From Xiphophorus maculatus (taxonomy: Eukaryota; Chordata; Actinopteri; Cyprinodontiformes; Poeciliidae): a stretch of DNA of 64,000 bases. The stretch lies in assembly GCF_002775205.1 (NCBI RefSeq), contig NC_036454.1, positions 14,652,882 to 14,716,881 on the forward strand, read 5' to 3'. Each line of letters begins with the position of its first letter. Within the stretch, counting starts at the first letter, position 1. The notes beneath the pieces are model-generated. The model searched no databases. It was not told the DNA's origin and was given only the letters and a program-made list of their open reading frames with translations. Both the position numbers and the translations under genes were made by a program. Shown here piece after piece: positions 44,308 through 57,100 of the stretch.

Positions 44308-47300
44308 ATGCCTAGCAGAAGATTTTTAATCTGCTTCTTCCTGTTTTCCATTTGCCTCATCTGTTGCCATGAAGCCATGCCTGCTAATCTCAGCCAGGAG
44401 ACGCTGAACGACAGACCGGTGATTGGTAAGAAACTTTATTTAGGAGTTCTGCGCGTAAAAGAAACCCAGTGAAATTAGTTTGTCACAGCCACGTTTGATT
44501 GTTTTTGTGATTTGTTTTGCTGATCAGGTGTTTTGACTCAGATGGTCTCAGATGATGTCATGAAACCTTTTGGAGCGACATACATACCCGAGTCTTACGT
44601 CAACTACATCGAGTCAGGGGGAAGCAGGGTGATGCCGATCAGGTGGGTTGGAGGCGCCGCTGGTTTTACCTGTGAAAATGGCAGCAAGATGATAAGAAGA
44701 GGTTTAATATTGTGAGGAAAAAAACTTTCTATTTTTTAAAAACTTTTTTATTTTGTGATGGCTTTTAATTTCGCTAATGGCTTCTGAAGAAAGAGACTGT
44801 CCCTCCTGTGATCCTGTAGTAAAAGATAATTCCACAATACATGGATGGATTAGTCAAAAACTAATGTAGTACCTGATTTTAACCAGTTTTGCAGCAACAA
44901 CTGCTATCCAGTTTGTGATAACTGCAGTCATTTACCTCCATGTGGAGAAAGTTTAGTCCTCCCATCTTAGCAAATTGTTCGATTTAGCCACATTTGGGGG
45001 TTTTCGAGCGTGAACGCTCTTTTAAAGTCAGGCTTCAGCATCCTAGTAGCATTTAATCCCAGACTTTGACTAGGCCACTTCAAAAACTGAATACAGTCAT
45101 TCAGAGATGGACTATCTGGACTTGAAAGTAGCCTTGTCATTATAAGAGGTTTTCCTGGATGATGTATTACCCATGTATTACAGTCATTGTGATAAATTAT
45201 AACATTGTTGTTTTTGAAACCATTTTGAAGTAATGTAAGATCAATCAATCTTAATTTCTAGCTATCATTTAATGGTAAAACCAGAAGACATTTTAAATAT
45301 GCAAAGTAAATAAACAAAACAACAAATAAAGTGGATGAAACCTTTGGTCATCCAGTCATTTGTAGAAAGAGACACATGAGAAAAACAAATAATCATGCTT
45401 GTTTCGTGTTATCTTGTGATAAATTGATTATTGCTTATTGAAGCAGGCTTGCACGCACACCATGTTTGTCTCCAGTGCATAAAATATCTTACTGAAAATC
45501 TTTTGGATCATTAAGATTTTGTTTGAAAGGCAGACAGACTTTGTGTCATTTTTGTTCAGCTGTGGCTCTGACTTTAGACCAGAACCTCAGCGAAGAAGCA
45601 ACGGCGCTGAAGCTCATTAGATGTTGTTCTTGGTTCTTTTGTGACCTGTTGGATTAGATCCTGGACTATTTTTAGTGGACAACCCTGGGAAAGTTCACAA
45701 CTTTTCCATGTTTACCCCACTTGTGTAGAACAACTCTCACTCCCTGGCGTCCCACAGTCTTAGAAATGGCTTCATAACTCTTCCTAAATGTCAGTTAATA
45801 AATTATTTATAATATAAAATAATCCTGGACACATGATTAACTTATTTTGGGTGGTTCATATTTAGCTTCTGGAATGCTTTTCCCAATCCCTAATCTCAAT
45901 CCAGTTGAAAATTTCTCAACTATACAATAAAAACATGTATTAAATGTTTGATGATTTTTTTAAGATTGTGATAATATCTGAATACTTCTGTTTGTAAAAT
46001 GCATAAACATTAAATGACCACTGACTGAGCTGTTTTGTTTGACAGATTGACTCTTTCTACTGCGGAGTATGAAAGCATCTTCAAGAAGATAAATGGGTGA
46101 GAAAACCCAACATATTTATTATTCTACAGGAGAACAGTTGAATCTTTAATTAAAATATTTACCATTTTTAATTTCTTCGTGGTGTTCAGCCTGTTTTTCA
46201 TCGGTGGAGCCGTAGATTTGACGACCTCAGACTTTGCCAGGGTGGCCAAGATTTTTTATAAACTCGCTCTGACGGTGGGTACAGCGCATCTTCTTTAACT
46301 TTCTGGTTAATATTTCTAAAATTTTCTCAGCACTGACTGTGATTTGTTCTTCATTTTGTTAATTGTAATTTTTGTGTGTCTTCACCCTCATTTTGCATCC
46401 TTTTCATTACCAATCTGTTTCTTTGCATTCAATCAGGGCATCTAAATAGAAAGCTTTGCATGCTTTTAAGACATGTACACTTCACGTACTTGTGCTTTAA
46501 TTGCTGCTCTGCATTTCTTTGTCGTCATTCATTTTTGAAGTTATTTGTGTCTCCTAATTTGTATCTGCTTTGCTGACTCTGTGTGTTAGACCCAGTCAGT
46601 AATCCATCTATATGCTCTTTGGCCACAAAGTGAGAAAGATTTTATAAACAGCCTTTAAAGGTTATGCATTGTTCTCACGTTTCTTTTGTTTAAGGAGCGT
46701 AGGGAAGTAAAATGAGTGTGCTTGTTCCAGGCCAATGATGCAGGGGATTTCTTCCCCATCTGGGGAACCTGTCTGGGCATGCAGCTGCTCACTGTGCTGG
46801 TGGCCGAAGAGAATCTGCTCTCAGCAACTCCAGCTAGAAATGAGGCTTTGCCCCTCAACCTAACCACAGGTGAAACCTTTCTGTGGCATCACTGACATCT
46901 TTTAATCGCTTGGATTGCTTGTTAGGTTAAGGAAATATAAACTGTTGTTAAACTTCATGTTTTTTGCAACATACATGATGCGAATCCCAACACTTGGGGT
47001 CAGCAGAGGGAAGTTAAACAGGAACGGCTGATATTTTTACGCTATAGTGATTAAAATGACCTCCCCAACACAAAGTGTTTTTTGAAATAATTTTTGATAA
47101 TTGTTAGAAGACATGATTTGTTCAAATTAATCCTGAAGAAAGATACTGAAAGTCTGCAGTCTGTCAACTTTTCATCTAAATTTGGACATCAGTATATATC
47201 TAAACATCTTCAATTTTAGTTTTAAACTTTACAGAGATGCATTTTCATGTTTCTAAATTAATGCTTTTATTTCTACAGAAGCCCACTCCAGCAGGATGTT

Positions 47301-48988
47301 CCAAGGTTTTTCTAAAGAGCTAATAAAGGCTTTGACAGAAGAACCTCTGACTGGCAATTTTCACAATTATGGCGTGACAGTAGAGGTATCTTCCTCTTTT
47401 GTTGTTTTTACCCCTAAAAGGAAAATACGCCATATTTTTCATGCAAATACATATTTTTTATTGGAAGTGTGTGATACAACTTGATAGATACGTAGACGTA
47501 GTTTTTTTTGCAAACTGGACGATCAGAGTTGGGCACCTCAGCCACATCCACAGTTAAAATCAGGCGTATTGTTGTACTTTTAATGCCTGAGTCACATTAA
47601 ATCAAGCCATCTATCTGAACTGTACAGTAATGAACGCTGTTCGCTGTTTTTGACAGCAACTTTAGGAGCAAGAAAAGCATAATAATCATTAGAATAAAGT
47701 GAAATTTCCAAGTTTTCACACTGCTTGAACTTTTCCATATTTTGTTCCATACGTATGTTTTAATGTGATCAACCAACCACAATGTAGGAGATAAATGTCT
47801 CTGAATGAGATGGTTTTATACCAGAACAAACAGTAATGTGACGTAGTCAGCCAACAGGTTGTACCGTTATGACCAATAGGAAAATCCGACTGCCTGAGCC
47901 AGGGTTCAACCTCAGGAGTGAGACTGTTTAGGCAGAACTAAACAAATTTACACAAAAACATCTAAATTAGCACAGAAACATTAAGATAAAACCCTAATTA
48001 ACTTATTTATGCAGTTTGTCACCAAAAATGAAAGAAAAAAGTTGATTTTGGGTTTAGTTGCACTTTAAGTTGAGACATTTACCCTAAACACGCAACCACA
48101 GTTACAAAGGAAGAGTTCAGATCAGCACATGTTCTTAAAAGTTACAATGGCCTAGTCAAAGTCCAAACCTACATCCAATTAAGAATATGTGGCCAGACTC
48201 GCTGTTCACAAATAGTCTCCATCCATCTAATTGAGCTTGAGCTATTTTGCAAAGTATAGCCTGAAAGCCTGAAAAACCTGCTGCCGCGACTGGAGCAAAA
48301 AAAAAAAAAAAATGCTTGCCACACTTCTCAGATTTTCTGTTTTCCTCCAACATCACAAATACAAACTACTTTGTGTTGGTCTGTTACAAAAATACACTGG
48401 CGTTTCCAGCTATAATGTGGTGAAATGTTGAAAACGTAAATGGAAAATGAAACTGTTCTTCCAGGCTTTCCAGAAAAACGAGAAGTTGAGCGGTTTCTTC
48501 TCCCTGCTGTCAACGAACGTTGCTGAAAATGGAGCTCACTTCGTCTCCACCATTGAAGGTTATTCGATTATTTGAGTGTGGAAGTGAAAAGCCAGGCTGT
48601 TTCTCTTGAGCCGGGCGGTGACAGAACGTCCTTTCGTTTCCTCTGCCCTGCCAGGCAAAAGGTATCCGTTCTACGGAGTGCAGTGGCATCCCGAGGTGAA
48701 CCGCTTTCAGTGGAACAGAAAGTTGAGCTTTCCTCACTCCAGTCATGCTGTTCGGTTGTCGTCGCAGATAGCTGAGTTTTTTATCAATGAAGGTAAGAAT
48801 TAGGTGAGAATTATCCTCTCGTTACAGCTTCAACTGTAATGTGAGGATAATCATCTGTGCTTTGTTTAGGACGGAAGAGTTTCCATCATTTTGACTCTCC
48901 TGAGGAGGAAGACGCCTCATTGATCTACAAGTTCACTCCTGTCTACACTTCAAACTTTACTGCCTACGAGAAGGTCTATTTCTTCTAA
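44308..48988 (+). CDS. ggh: Gamma-glutamyl hydrolase (folylpolyglutamate hydrolase), complete
   Basis: Nine exons: 44308-44425, 44528-44642, 46046-46096, 46190-46274, 46731-46869, 47279-47385, 48465-48558, 48655-48792, 48870-48988. They join to 321 residues (human 318). The enzyme is a lysosomal and secreted cysteine peptidase of the class I glutamine-amidotransferase fold (C26 family) that removes gamma-linked glutamates from folylpoly-gamma-glutamates and antifolates. Visible: a hydrophobic signal peptide at about 1-23, RPVIGVLTQ (36-44), the nucleophile Cys137 in WGTCLG, and His248 and Glu250 in GVQWHPE. N-glycosylation sequons occur at Asn27, Asn166 and Asn311. Exon 1 is the only in-frame ATG giving a signal peptide. 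Introns 2 and 6 carry Tc1-like fossils; no damage to the reading frame is seen. Confidence 0.97.
44950..45800 (-). mobile_element. Tc1-like transposon remnant in ggh intron 2, interrupted by another repeat
   Basis: On the minus strand, 45100-44985 reads FLKWPSQSLGLNATRMLKPD followed by FKRAF, a decayed form of the WPSQSPDLNPIENLW.ELKR block containing the third catalytic residue of Tc1 transposases. On the plus strand, 45540-45800 (TTCTTTTGTGACCTGTTGGA, CCTGGGAAAGTTCACAAC and TAGAAATGGCTTCATAACTC) follows the order of the antisense N-terminal part. The two halves are split by 45175-45440, which resembles the 19986-20345 element family (AACATTGTTGTTTTTGAAAC), suggesting a nested insertion. Confidence 0.65.
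48140..48430 (+). mobile_element. Tc1-like transposon 3' remnant in ggh intron 6
   Basis: The phrases ATGGCCTAGTCAAAGTCCAA, CATCCAATTAAGAATATGTG, AATTGAGCTTGAGCTATTTT and CTACTTTGTGTTGGTCTGTT appear in the order of the C-terminal transposase coding part (WPSQSPDLNPIENLW, LTELELF) and terminal region of a fish Tc1-like element. It is broken by stops and a 15-base A run. The remnant ends about 30-40 bases before exon 7 (48465). Confidence 0.7.
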
Positions 48989-49119
48989 GTTTTGGAGGAT
49001 GCCAAGGCCTGCTAGACGCCTGTATTTCCTTTAGAAATGTGAAGATGTGGCTTGAATTTGAGTGCAACATTAAATAGTTTTATTTAGAAAAAGATTGTTT
49101 AAAGCCATGATAAGATTAA

Positions 49120-49276
49120 AATAAATGTTGTGGACTTATGAAGACGGGTATTTCAAAAAGAGAGCACTTTTTGTCCACTCCAGGAAAGTTGAGGTTATAT
49201 ATTGCTGCATATTTTCTTTTATTTTAGGGTTTTTCACCTTCTTGATAACTTTGTACGAATTGTATATTCAAATAAA
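49120..49276 (+). promoter_or_regulatory. ggh: Candidate polyadenylation signals of ggh
   Basis: AATAAA occurs at 49120-49125 and again at 49271-49276, 132 and 283 bases after the stop codon. Either would give a short 3' UTR. The second is followed by a T-rich stretch. Confidence 0.45.
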
Positions 49277-49674
49277 GTAAAATGATTGATTGTTATACAA
49301 ACTTTAAAATGTCATTATTGATAGTAAAAGTTATTTTTTTCTTTCTGAATTTGGAGTGCTGAAAAAAACAATAATTTGACTCCATCACAGGTTTCTTTTT
49401 ATAACACTTAAATATTTTAATAACAAATAGAGACAAAAAAATGTGCTTGATGGTTGACTCAATCGATTGAAGGAAAACTCTTTATCCAAGTTGTTAAATC
49501 ATGAAAGAAAACATGTAACAGTGAACAGATTTGTGTTGTATAACGTATGTAAAATAAAATAAAAAGTTATAAGTGCATTTAATATTACTAAAATGTAGAT
49601 TGAAATGATATGTAACTGAATTTAAATCTGTCTTCATGATAGGACTGTATTGGTTTGATATGATTCATATTTTG

Positions 49675-49925
49675 GGATGTAAAGTGTCATCAGATAATTT
49701 TGGCTGTGGAATGGCGCTATGCAAATAAACTGAATTAAATTCAGAGATGGGTATTCACTTAGATTTACACAATTACATTTCCTGGAGCAACATTTTGGAA
49801 AAAATGCACTTTTAGGAGTAGTTTCACTGCACTGTACTTTTTACTTTTACTTGAGTAATATTATTATGAACCATTGCAATTCTTACGCGAGTAAAATGTC
49901 TGGATACTCTATCCAACATATGTAT
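49675..49925. repeat. LINE-type tail followed by an ACTTTTACTTGAGTA-family fragment
   Basis: Bases 49680-49740 read as TGGAATGGCGCTATGCAAAT followed by AAACTGAATTAAATTC, the kind of short-repeat tail that ends fish L2-type LINEs. Directly after it, 49745-49925 contains GTACTTTTTACTTTTACTTG and GAGTAATATTATTATGAAC, shared with 9630-9750 and 55980-56530. Confidence 0.55.
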
Positions 49926-49997
49926 CTTCAATGATGAAAGAATAAACGTATTAAACCAAAAATTGTTTAGAATAAAACATATTAAACCAAAATTGTT

Positions 49998-50090
49998 AAC
50001 AAGTGTGTGTCACAGACACACACTTGTTCATAATAATAATAATAGTAATAATAGTATTATTACTATTATTATTATTATAGTAGTGTATCG
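49998..50090. repeat. Perfect 14-bp hairpin followed by a palindromic trinucleotide tract
   Basis: The arms 49998-50011 and 50015-50028 are exact complements with a 3-base loop. The following ATAATAATA..TATTATTAT tract (50031-50082) is itself nearly palindromic. The region lies between ggh and rnf122 and is non-coding. Confidence 0.85.
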
Positions 50091-50539
50091 CTTCTCTAAA
50101 CACTCAAAGACCATTTGCATAAATCCAGTAAAATTACAAACAGAACACTGAATAAACAAACTCAGAAAAGGAGAATAATTAAATACATAGCATGTAGCTA
50201 GCAAAATAATAATAATAATAATATATTAATAAAACACAGGACAATAGTCATATACTAAAATAAATGTATTATATTATATATTACATTTATATTATCACTG
50301 GAAGTTACAATATTACTGACACAGCTACACATTGAGTAATGTAAGTATTAATTTTATGCAGTTTATAAAGTTTGGCACATCACATATAAATGACATAAGT
50401 TTATAGTTGTTTTGTTTAGTGATATATTTTAAAATATAAAATCTGATTTTATGACCAGTTACTTGAGTATCCTTTGTGTCAAAACAATTTTTAGTTATTT
50501 TGTGGTTTTGTAGTCTTTTTTTTTTTACTGTTTAATTTA

Positions 50540-50620
50540 TGTTTTTAATTTTGTAAAGTGTTCTAGGGTGTTTTGAAAGATGCTGACAAATAAAATGCAT
50601 TATTATTATTATTATTGATA
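50540..50620 (+). mobile_element. LINE-type 3' tail fragment
   Basis: A TTTTGTAAAGTGTTCTAGGG segment, then GATGCTGACAAATAAAATGC and (ATT)n, resembles the 3' terminus of L2-type elements with their microsatellite tail. Only the tail is recognisable. It lies just upstream of the rnf122 promoter. Confidence 0.45.
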
Positions 50621-50711
50621 ATACCAGAGGGGCCCCCTGTTTTAGCTGATTCGCCCCTGAAAGCCAGCCCAGTCCACCCGTCACAACAACGCACCGACAG
50701 GCGGGCTGCGG

Positions 50712-50751
50712 ATTGGACTCCCCGCCCGTCAGCGGCGTCTGTCTGGGCGGG
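50712..50751. promoter_or_regulatory. rnf122: rnf122 promoter elements: inverted CCAAT box and two GC boxes
   Basis: ATTGG at 50712-50716 (CCAAT on the minus strand), CCCCGCCC at 50720-50727 and GGGCGGG at 50745-50751 cluster in a CpG-rich island (about 50630-50840) inside AT-rich sequence, 410-450 bases before the rnf122 start codon. This is a typical NF-Y/Sp1 housekeeping arrangement without a TATA box. The start site itself cannot be placed. Confidence 0.6.
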
Positions 50752-51164
50752 AGCAAACAACACAGAGCCAGCGCTCCAGTTTCCACCGTCTCATATCGAT
50801 GCTGCCGCCGCCACTGGGTCACTGCCATGCCGCCTGTTAATAAAAACCGACTCACAGCAGCCAGAATGAAATGAAGAAATAATAATAATAGTAATAATAA
50901 AAAACACTTCAGCGTTTCTGCTTTTCTTGACTCTGCAGAGATGATCTATCGCGCAAGCAATGTGACACAACAAAGCTTCGGGATTTGGTAAAAAGCATCG
51001 CGTTTTTTCCCACTGAGGACTCTCATCAGGTGCTATTGTCTGGTTCACCTCTCACCCAGCTGATCCGCTGTCATCCCGGCCTTCTGGGCGCTTTCATCCG
51101 CACAGGCGTCTGCGGCTTGTTGGTAAACACGAACCCGGCGGCAAGGACTCCCTCTGGTGCATTG

Positions 51165-54100
51165 ATGCACCCGTTTCAGTGGTGTAACGGTGAGCATTCA
51201 TTTATATTAACACCTTTGTCTGTCTGGGGCTTTACTGTGATGAGTAAACTGTTATTTACATCCAGAGACACTAGGCGGTATGTCATTGTAGAAATATGAC
51301 CTAATTTGACTTAATCAAGATTTATTATGACCTAGATCATTGGGAATGTTTCCAATTTAAATAGGCAGTCAGTAATTGATTACTCTAAAACTGTAAATAT
51401 ATATTTCTGTGCTCCATACAAGCAAATAAAATGTATTTGTACGTATGATTATATAGCATTTATAATGATTTTTAATTAGAAAAACATCGCAACATGCTAA
51501 GTTGTGTGCTATCCCGTCATGTAATAAATGGTTCTTTGTTCCAAAATTGGGTCACTTTCATTTCATTTTTGCTATGAATTTAATTAATGTTTGCATTGAT
51601 TTGCAGGATACAGAACTCTTTAATCAATGTGATCCTTTATTTTCATCCCCTGCTGTTCCAGCGGGGATCCACACAAAGCCCGTCTTTGTGCTCTCTTTGC
51701 AACATCTCAGGGTAATCTTGTTAACACTGACTCGCTTTAACTACAACCTATCACTTTCACCACTTGGCTTGCTGCACTCGTGGTGGCAAAGTTTGCAGAA
51801 CTTCTAATTTTGGCTCTGTTCGTTGCAGCGAATGTTTTGGTGCCCCACTGTGACAGCTAGAGCTCGTCGAGATGATGGATTGGAGGTCTTTTCCCTTTAG
51901 CTTTGCATGTTTCAATGCAGCAGCCTTGTCTGGGGATTGTTGGTTGGTGCTGAGACAAAAGACAATTCCCCCTTTGTGTGGCTCAACTCCCCTGCTATTC
52001 ATAGCACAACCGCAAACACAGAGAGCAGCACATGGAGGGACACTGCTGGAAAAATGAAGCAGTATCACGGAGTTAGAGCTAAACTCTGTACTAGTGCAAC
52101 CAGGTATGAGGAGGTTTCAGTTTTTCACAGAGTTAAAGGGGCATTGTTATGTGTTTTCCAGGCTCATGGAGCCATTTCATAGCACAATCAAGTAGCTATG
52201 TTACCGTCAGTTGTTTTAAAAATGCTGCACATATGAAAAATGACTCAAAAGTAATTTGATGCCTTGAAATTGGGCCTCCGTCCCTCTAAGAAGCTCCTGC
52301 TCCTTCCGATAGTCCCCCTTCAGCACATCATTACAACAATGCTCCGCCATGATGCTGTTTACAACAGGAGTTTTAGACTGAAAAGTAGTTCCTACGATAA
52401 GCTCAGTAGACTTCCAGTTCCACCAGGTGTTTGACAATTGCTGCTGCCGCTAGTCTGAAGGAGCTGAGTGGGGGAAGGAAGGTTCTGTGAGGTGGAAGCT
52501 CAGCTGGAGACTGCAGCAACAAGGAGGAGCTGCGTGGAAAAGGCGGCACTCTGTGACGTAAAAATGACCTTTACATCATGTTATTATGTTATTCCCACAT
52601 TAAAAACATACCTGGAGTGTTACTTAAATTCTTTCAGGCATGTTTGAGGAATCCTCTAATCTAATTGGCAACCAATGTGGGGTGCCTAAACGCTTGGTGG
52701 AATCAAGGCACCTGCTGTTCACACAAAGCTCCTTTTCGTAGCTGCAGGCTCCAGCCGGGCTGCACTGTTGCCTTGCAGCAAGAAGGTCGTGGGTTCGATT
52801 CCCAGCCCGGAGTCTTTCTGCATGGAGTTTGCATGCTCTCCCTGTGCATGCGTAGGTTCTCTCCGGGTACTCCGGCTTCCTCCCACAGTCCAAAAACATG
52901 ACTGTCAGGTTAATTGGTCTCTCTAAATTCTCCCTAGGTGTGAGTGTGTGTGTGCATGGTTGTTTGTCCTGTCTGTCTCTGTGTTGCCCTGCGACAGACT
53001 GGCGACCTGTCCAGGGTGAACCCCGCCTCTCGCCCGAAACGTTCGCTGGAGATAAGCACCAGCACCTCTCCCGACCCCAACAGGGACAAGGGTGTGCAGA
53101 AAATGGATGGATGAATGAACCTGTATCTCTTTAAAACTTCATCTACATTGATAAACTTTAACCTGTCCATGTTATTGACTATCTGCTACTGCTTATTTAT
53201 CACACGTGTCGTCGTTTTCATTTTTTTCAACTTTCTCCGTTAGACCAGCAGGAACTGGCTTGCGTTTTATCCTCTCGTCTGAAATGCTGAATATTTGATG
53301 TGGAGTTCTGTCTTCAGCGCAGGCAGCAGCAGAGGCAGCGTTGTGTGAAATCGGCGTATGTAGGACAAACTCCCACCGGCGTCCCGTCTCAGGGAAACAT
53401 CCTCCATCGAGGTGTTTCGCAGCTCCTCCAAATCACAGAGGGGGCTTCCCAGTCTCCCTTAAAAAAATAATAAATGACAGCACAGGAATCTGTCTCACAC
53501 AGATTTTCTTTGTCCTCAAAATGAGAACTTTCCCTCGCGAGAGCCTTCGTCCTCGCTCTGCATCTGCTACTCCCGGCGCCATGGCAACGAGCCGCCTCAT
53601 GAGAGAGCCGTTATATAGGTCAGTGGTCATGCAAGGCTCCACCCAAAGCAAAATATTACACATAGCTGTCTGATATCCACACATGCAGAGGTAGAAAACA
53701 AACAAAAGAAATCTGCCTGCACTGTTAGTCACTGCCTGATGAAGATGCATGAAAGCTTTTGCTAATATGACCTACATTTGGTGTGTGAGTCTGCAGCAGC
53801 TTCAGTGCTGATTTCTGGCCTCATCTGTGCAGTGACATGAATGCAAGAGCCACAAAATCCTTCAGTCTGTCCTTTGGTGTTTGCGTGCCTCTGTGTCTTC
53901 AGATGTTCTGTGTGGGGCCCAAAGATCGACTGAGTGATGGGAGAAAATGAGGTCGACGCGTCTGTTTGTTTGCATGCTCACATCCTCGTGTGCGTCCAGC
54001 CTGGGGTGGGGATGCTGAGGTCATATCCTCAGGGATATTCCCCGAGCAGGACTATCTAAAGCAGCTGATATTTTACAATGAAACATGTGTTTCTCATTAT

Positions 54101-57100
54101 TTAGCTTTGTTTTTTAAAAGCCAGAGTAGAGATGTGTGGATGGATGCTGTGCAGTTTGGAAAAGGATGGGTGTTTAAAGGATGCATCTGCAGCAAAAGCA
54201 AATACTTCCAACATCAACACGTGAAAAAGCTCAGCCCTTTCTGCTTGACTGATACAGTGTTGATTTATTTTTGACTTATAATAAAAACTGAATGTCAAAC
54301 AAAGGCCCAAGACAGGCAAAGGTGTTTTAATTTGAGTTTGAACAAGGTGAAGCCAAAACTACCACTTGAGGAGTTCTGGGTAGAACATATTTAAAGACAG
54401 GTGTTTTTTTTATTATTTAAGTATTTTTTGTACAGTTTTGTCTTAATTACTGCTCTGGCTGTGTTGCTCTTCCAGCAAACCGCATTCTGTATACTCTGAT
54501 CAATCGACTACTAAATTAGTTGATGATTATTTCATTAATCAGTTCATCGAATTAATTATTTCAGACCCCAGATGTTATATTTTTCCAGTAGCCGGACTGA
54601 TTTCTCACTGAGGTTTGTGTTTGCAACCCAAGCCAAACATTCACCAACATTATGTCATGTTGCAAGTACGTCTAATATGTTGCTGCCTAAATCCCAGCCA
54701 AAATGAAACATGTTGTTTATTTCTCCCTGCTCTAATTGGTTCCAGGTTTCATGTTTGGATTTGTGTTTTTTTTTTATTTTTTATTGTTTGCCGTTTTTTC
54801 CTCGACAAAATGTTGTAATTTATATTCCAATTTCAGGAGGAAGTAACTGACATTGATGTGCTTACAAACACATCTTGTTATACTGTAGAGTTTTTGTTTG
54901 TGTATCTGACTTACAGTTTTTGCTGTAAAGCTGATTTGTATGTAAATGACTGTGTATTCACACAGTTTCCTCCTCCATCCTGCATCCACCTATCCGTCTT
55001 CCTTCTCCATCATCCATCAAAATAAATAAAAACTCAGACCGCATTCACACCTACAGAGTAGACGCAGTTGGCCATTTCTTTCTTTCAGGCTAAAGTCCTT
55101 ATTAAACTGAGTTACATAAAACCATAATAACCCCAAAGGGAAATTAGACTGACAGTTTTGATGTAAAAAGAACAGTTTGTCATAATTAAGAATCGTTATA
55201 TAAAGGTGTTTCTGTGAACAGGAGTGACCTCAAAGGACGCCTCTTATGAGACGGTTTTTAGGAGCAGGAGTCTGGAGATTTCTTATCAGACGCCACAGAC
55301 TGATTTCACTGATTACCTCTCAGGCAAGGTGAGCTAATAAGACACATTAGCTGCTGTATATGTTGATGGAAAAGCTGCAGAATTTCTCAGCCTTCAGTCT
55401 AAGCAAAAGAAACTTATTTCAGCAGCCTCTGACTCATCATCTCTCACTGGGTTAACGTGACCCTAACATCAGCCTCATGCAGATACCGACTGCTGTAGTT
55501 CTTCGCCGTCTAATTCGCTGCTTTTCTGTCTGCATGTGTTTATTCTCCCCCTTTCCTCTCTTATGGAAACTTGAGGTTGTTCTCAGTGTAAGTGCACTGC
55601 CTGTTAATTTTCAAGTGCAAGTACACATACAGCTTTGTCCCTTTAAAACCAGAAACTTCCTTTCTGTATTTTCTGGATTAATTGAACTTTTGAGAGTGAC
55701 CCATTCTTTCACAAATGTTTGGAGAAGCAGACAGCATCCCTAGAAAATGGATGTTATGATGCGTTCAGGTTACCTGGGAAGTCAAAGTAACAGCGTTCTA
55801 GTTAAGAAGTTGGGATTTCAACATGGCAACGCCCTTAAACATCGTTTTCATTAGTTCTTATAAACGTCTCTTAAATCTTTCACTTATAACTTTTGATTTG
55901 TTCAGTTTATAGTTGCCAGAGATTGATAATAACTACAATTAGTTACCATCAAATATACTAGTTACTATCATTTACTCAATTACATTTACCTAAGTAACCT
56001 TTTTGAAAAAATGTACTTTTAGTAGTAATTTTACTATGCTGTATTTTTTTAATTCAGTAATTTTATTATGAAGTATTGCTACTTTTACTTGAGTGAAATT
56101 TCTGGATTGAAAAACAAACACCTTTCAGCTAAAAATTCACCAGACATAGTCACACACCTGTAGTTTTTTTTTTTAAAGTTTCATACATTTTTTATTGAAA
56201 GAAACTGATTTGGACAAATTTTCTTTTGCCCAATTTTAAAATTTTTTTGTAACTTATATAAATTATTTTCATTTTTGTCCTGAAAATATCAAAATTTCCA
56301 CTTAATTTTATATTTTTGTCCGTCTGATTATGTAATTTTAAAATATTAAATGATTGACAATTTGACCAGTTACTCAGAACTTGAGAGTAAACTTTTTACC
56401 AAATACTTTTTCACTTTTGAGTAATTTCTTGGATGGCTACTTTTTACTTTTACTTGAGTAAAAATAAGTTGAAGCAGTGCTACTCCTACTTGAGTAAAAT
56501 GTTTGTGTACTTTACAAACCTCTCCCAGCTTCCTAATGGGAAATCCGACTTTGGAGGGCATTCCAGTTAATTTTTAGAAACTGGGAAGTCAGAATTTCTG
56601 ATTACAATATACTTCTGTTGTGACTGAGGTGGTTGGAATACCTGAATTTAATAATTTGGAGGGGCGACCCAATCCTTTTGTCAATATCATGTAGGTTAAC
56701 ATAACAGCGTTTTATTCCTAGAGTTTAGTAGAGCTTCGAATGAATCATAGGTTAGGTTCAAAAGGCGTAAAAAACAAAAACATTCCTCTGAAAATGTCCA
56801 GATTCTTGACAAAAATGAGTGAAGAAGCAGCAAAAGTCCAAATAAAACTCTTCAGTGATCAACTACGATTGGTCATGTTTGAAGGTTAATAAAGAACCCA
56901 AGCGCAGAGACTGAATGTAACAAGAGGAAATGTTTTAACAGGGTTTCCTCCAGTGTGCACCAAGCTGGTGCCCAAACTACCAGGATTAGAAACTTTTCTA
57001 GGGGAAACCCTGATTTAAACAATAAATAACAGAAGAACTTACAGCGAGAATCGCAGGAAGAGCAGTGGCAGAGTAACTGAGGAATCCAGTAAGGAACAAT

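Noticed and set aside
52794-52805. tRNA gene suggested by a B-box-like GGTTCGATTCCC
   Set aside because: No A box, acceptor stem or cloverleaf surrounds it. It is part of a SINE-like repeat.
53341-53750. 110- and 105-codon frames on opposite strands in rnf122 intron 1
   Set aside because: Mutually overlapping frames without recognisable domains; most likely chance openings in CpG-containing sequence.
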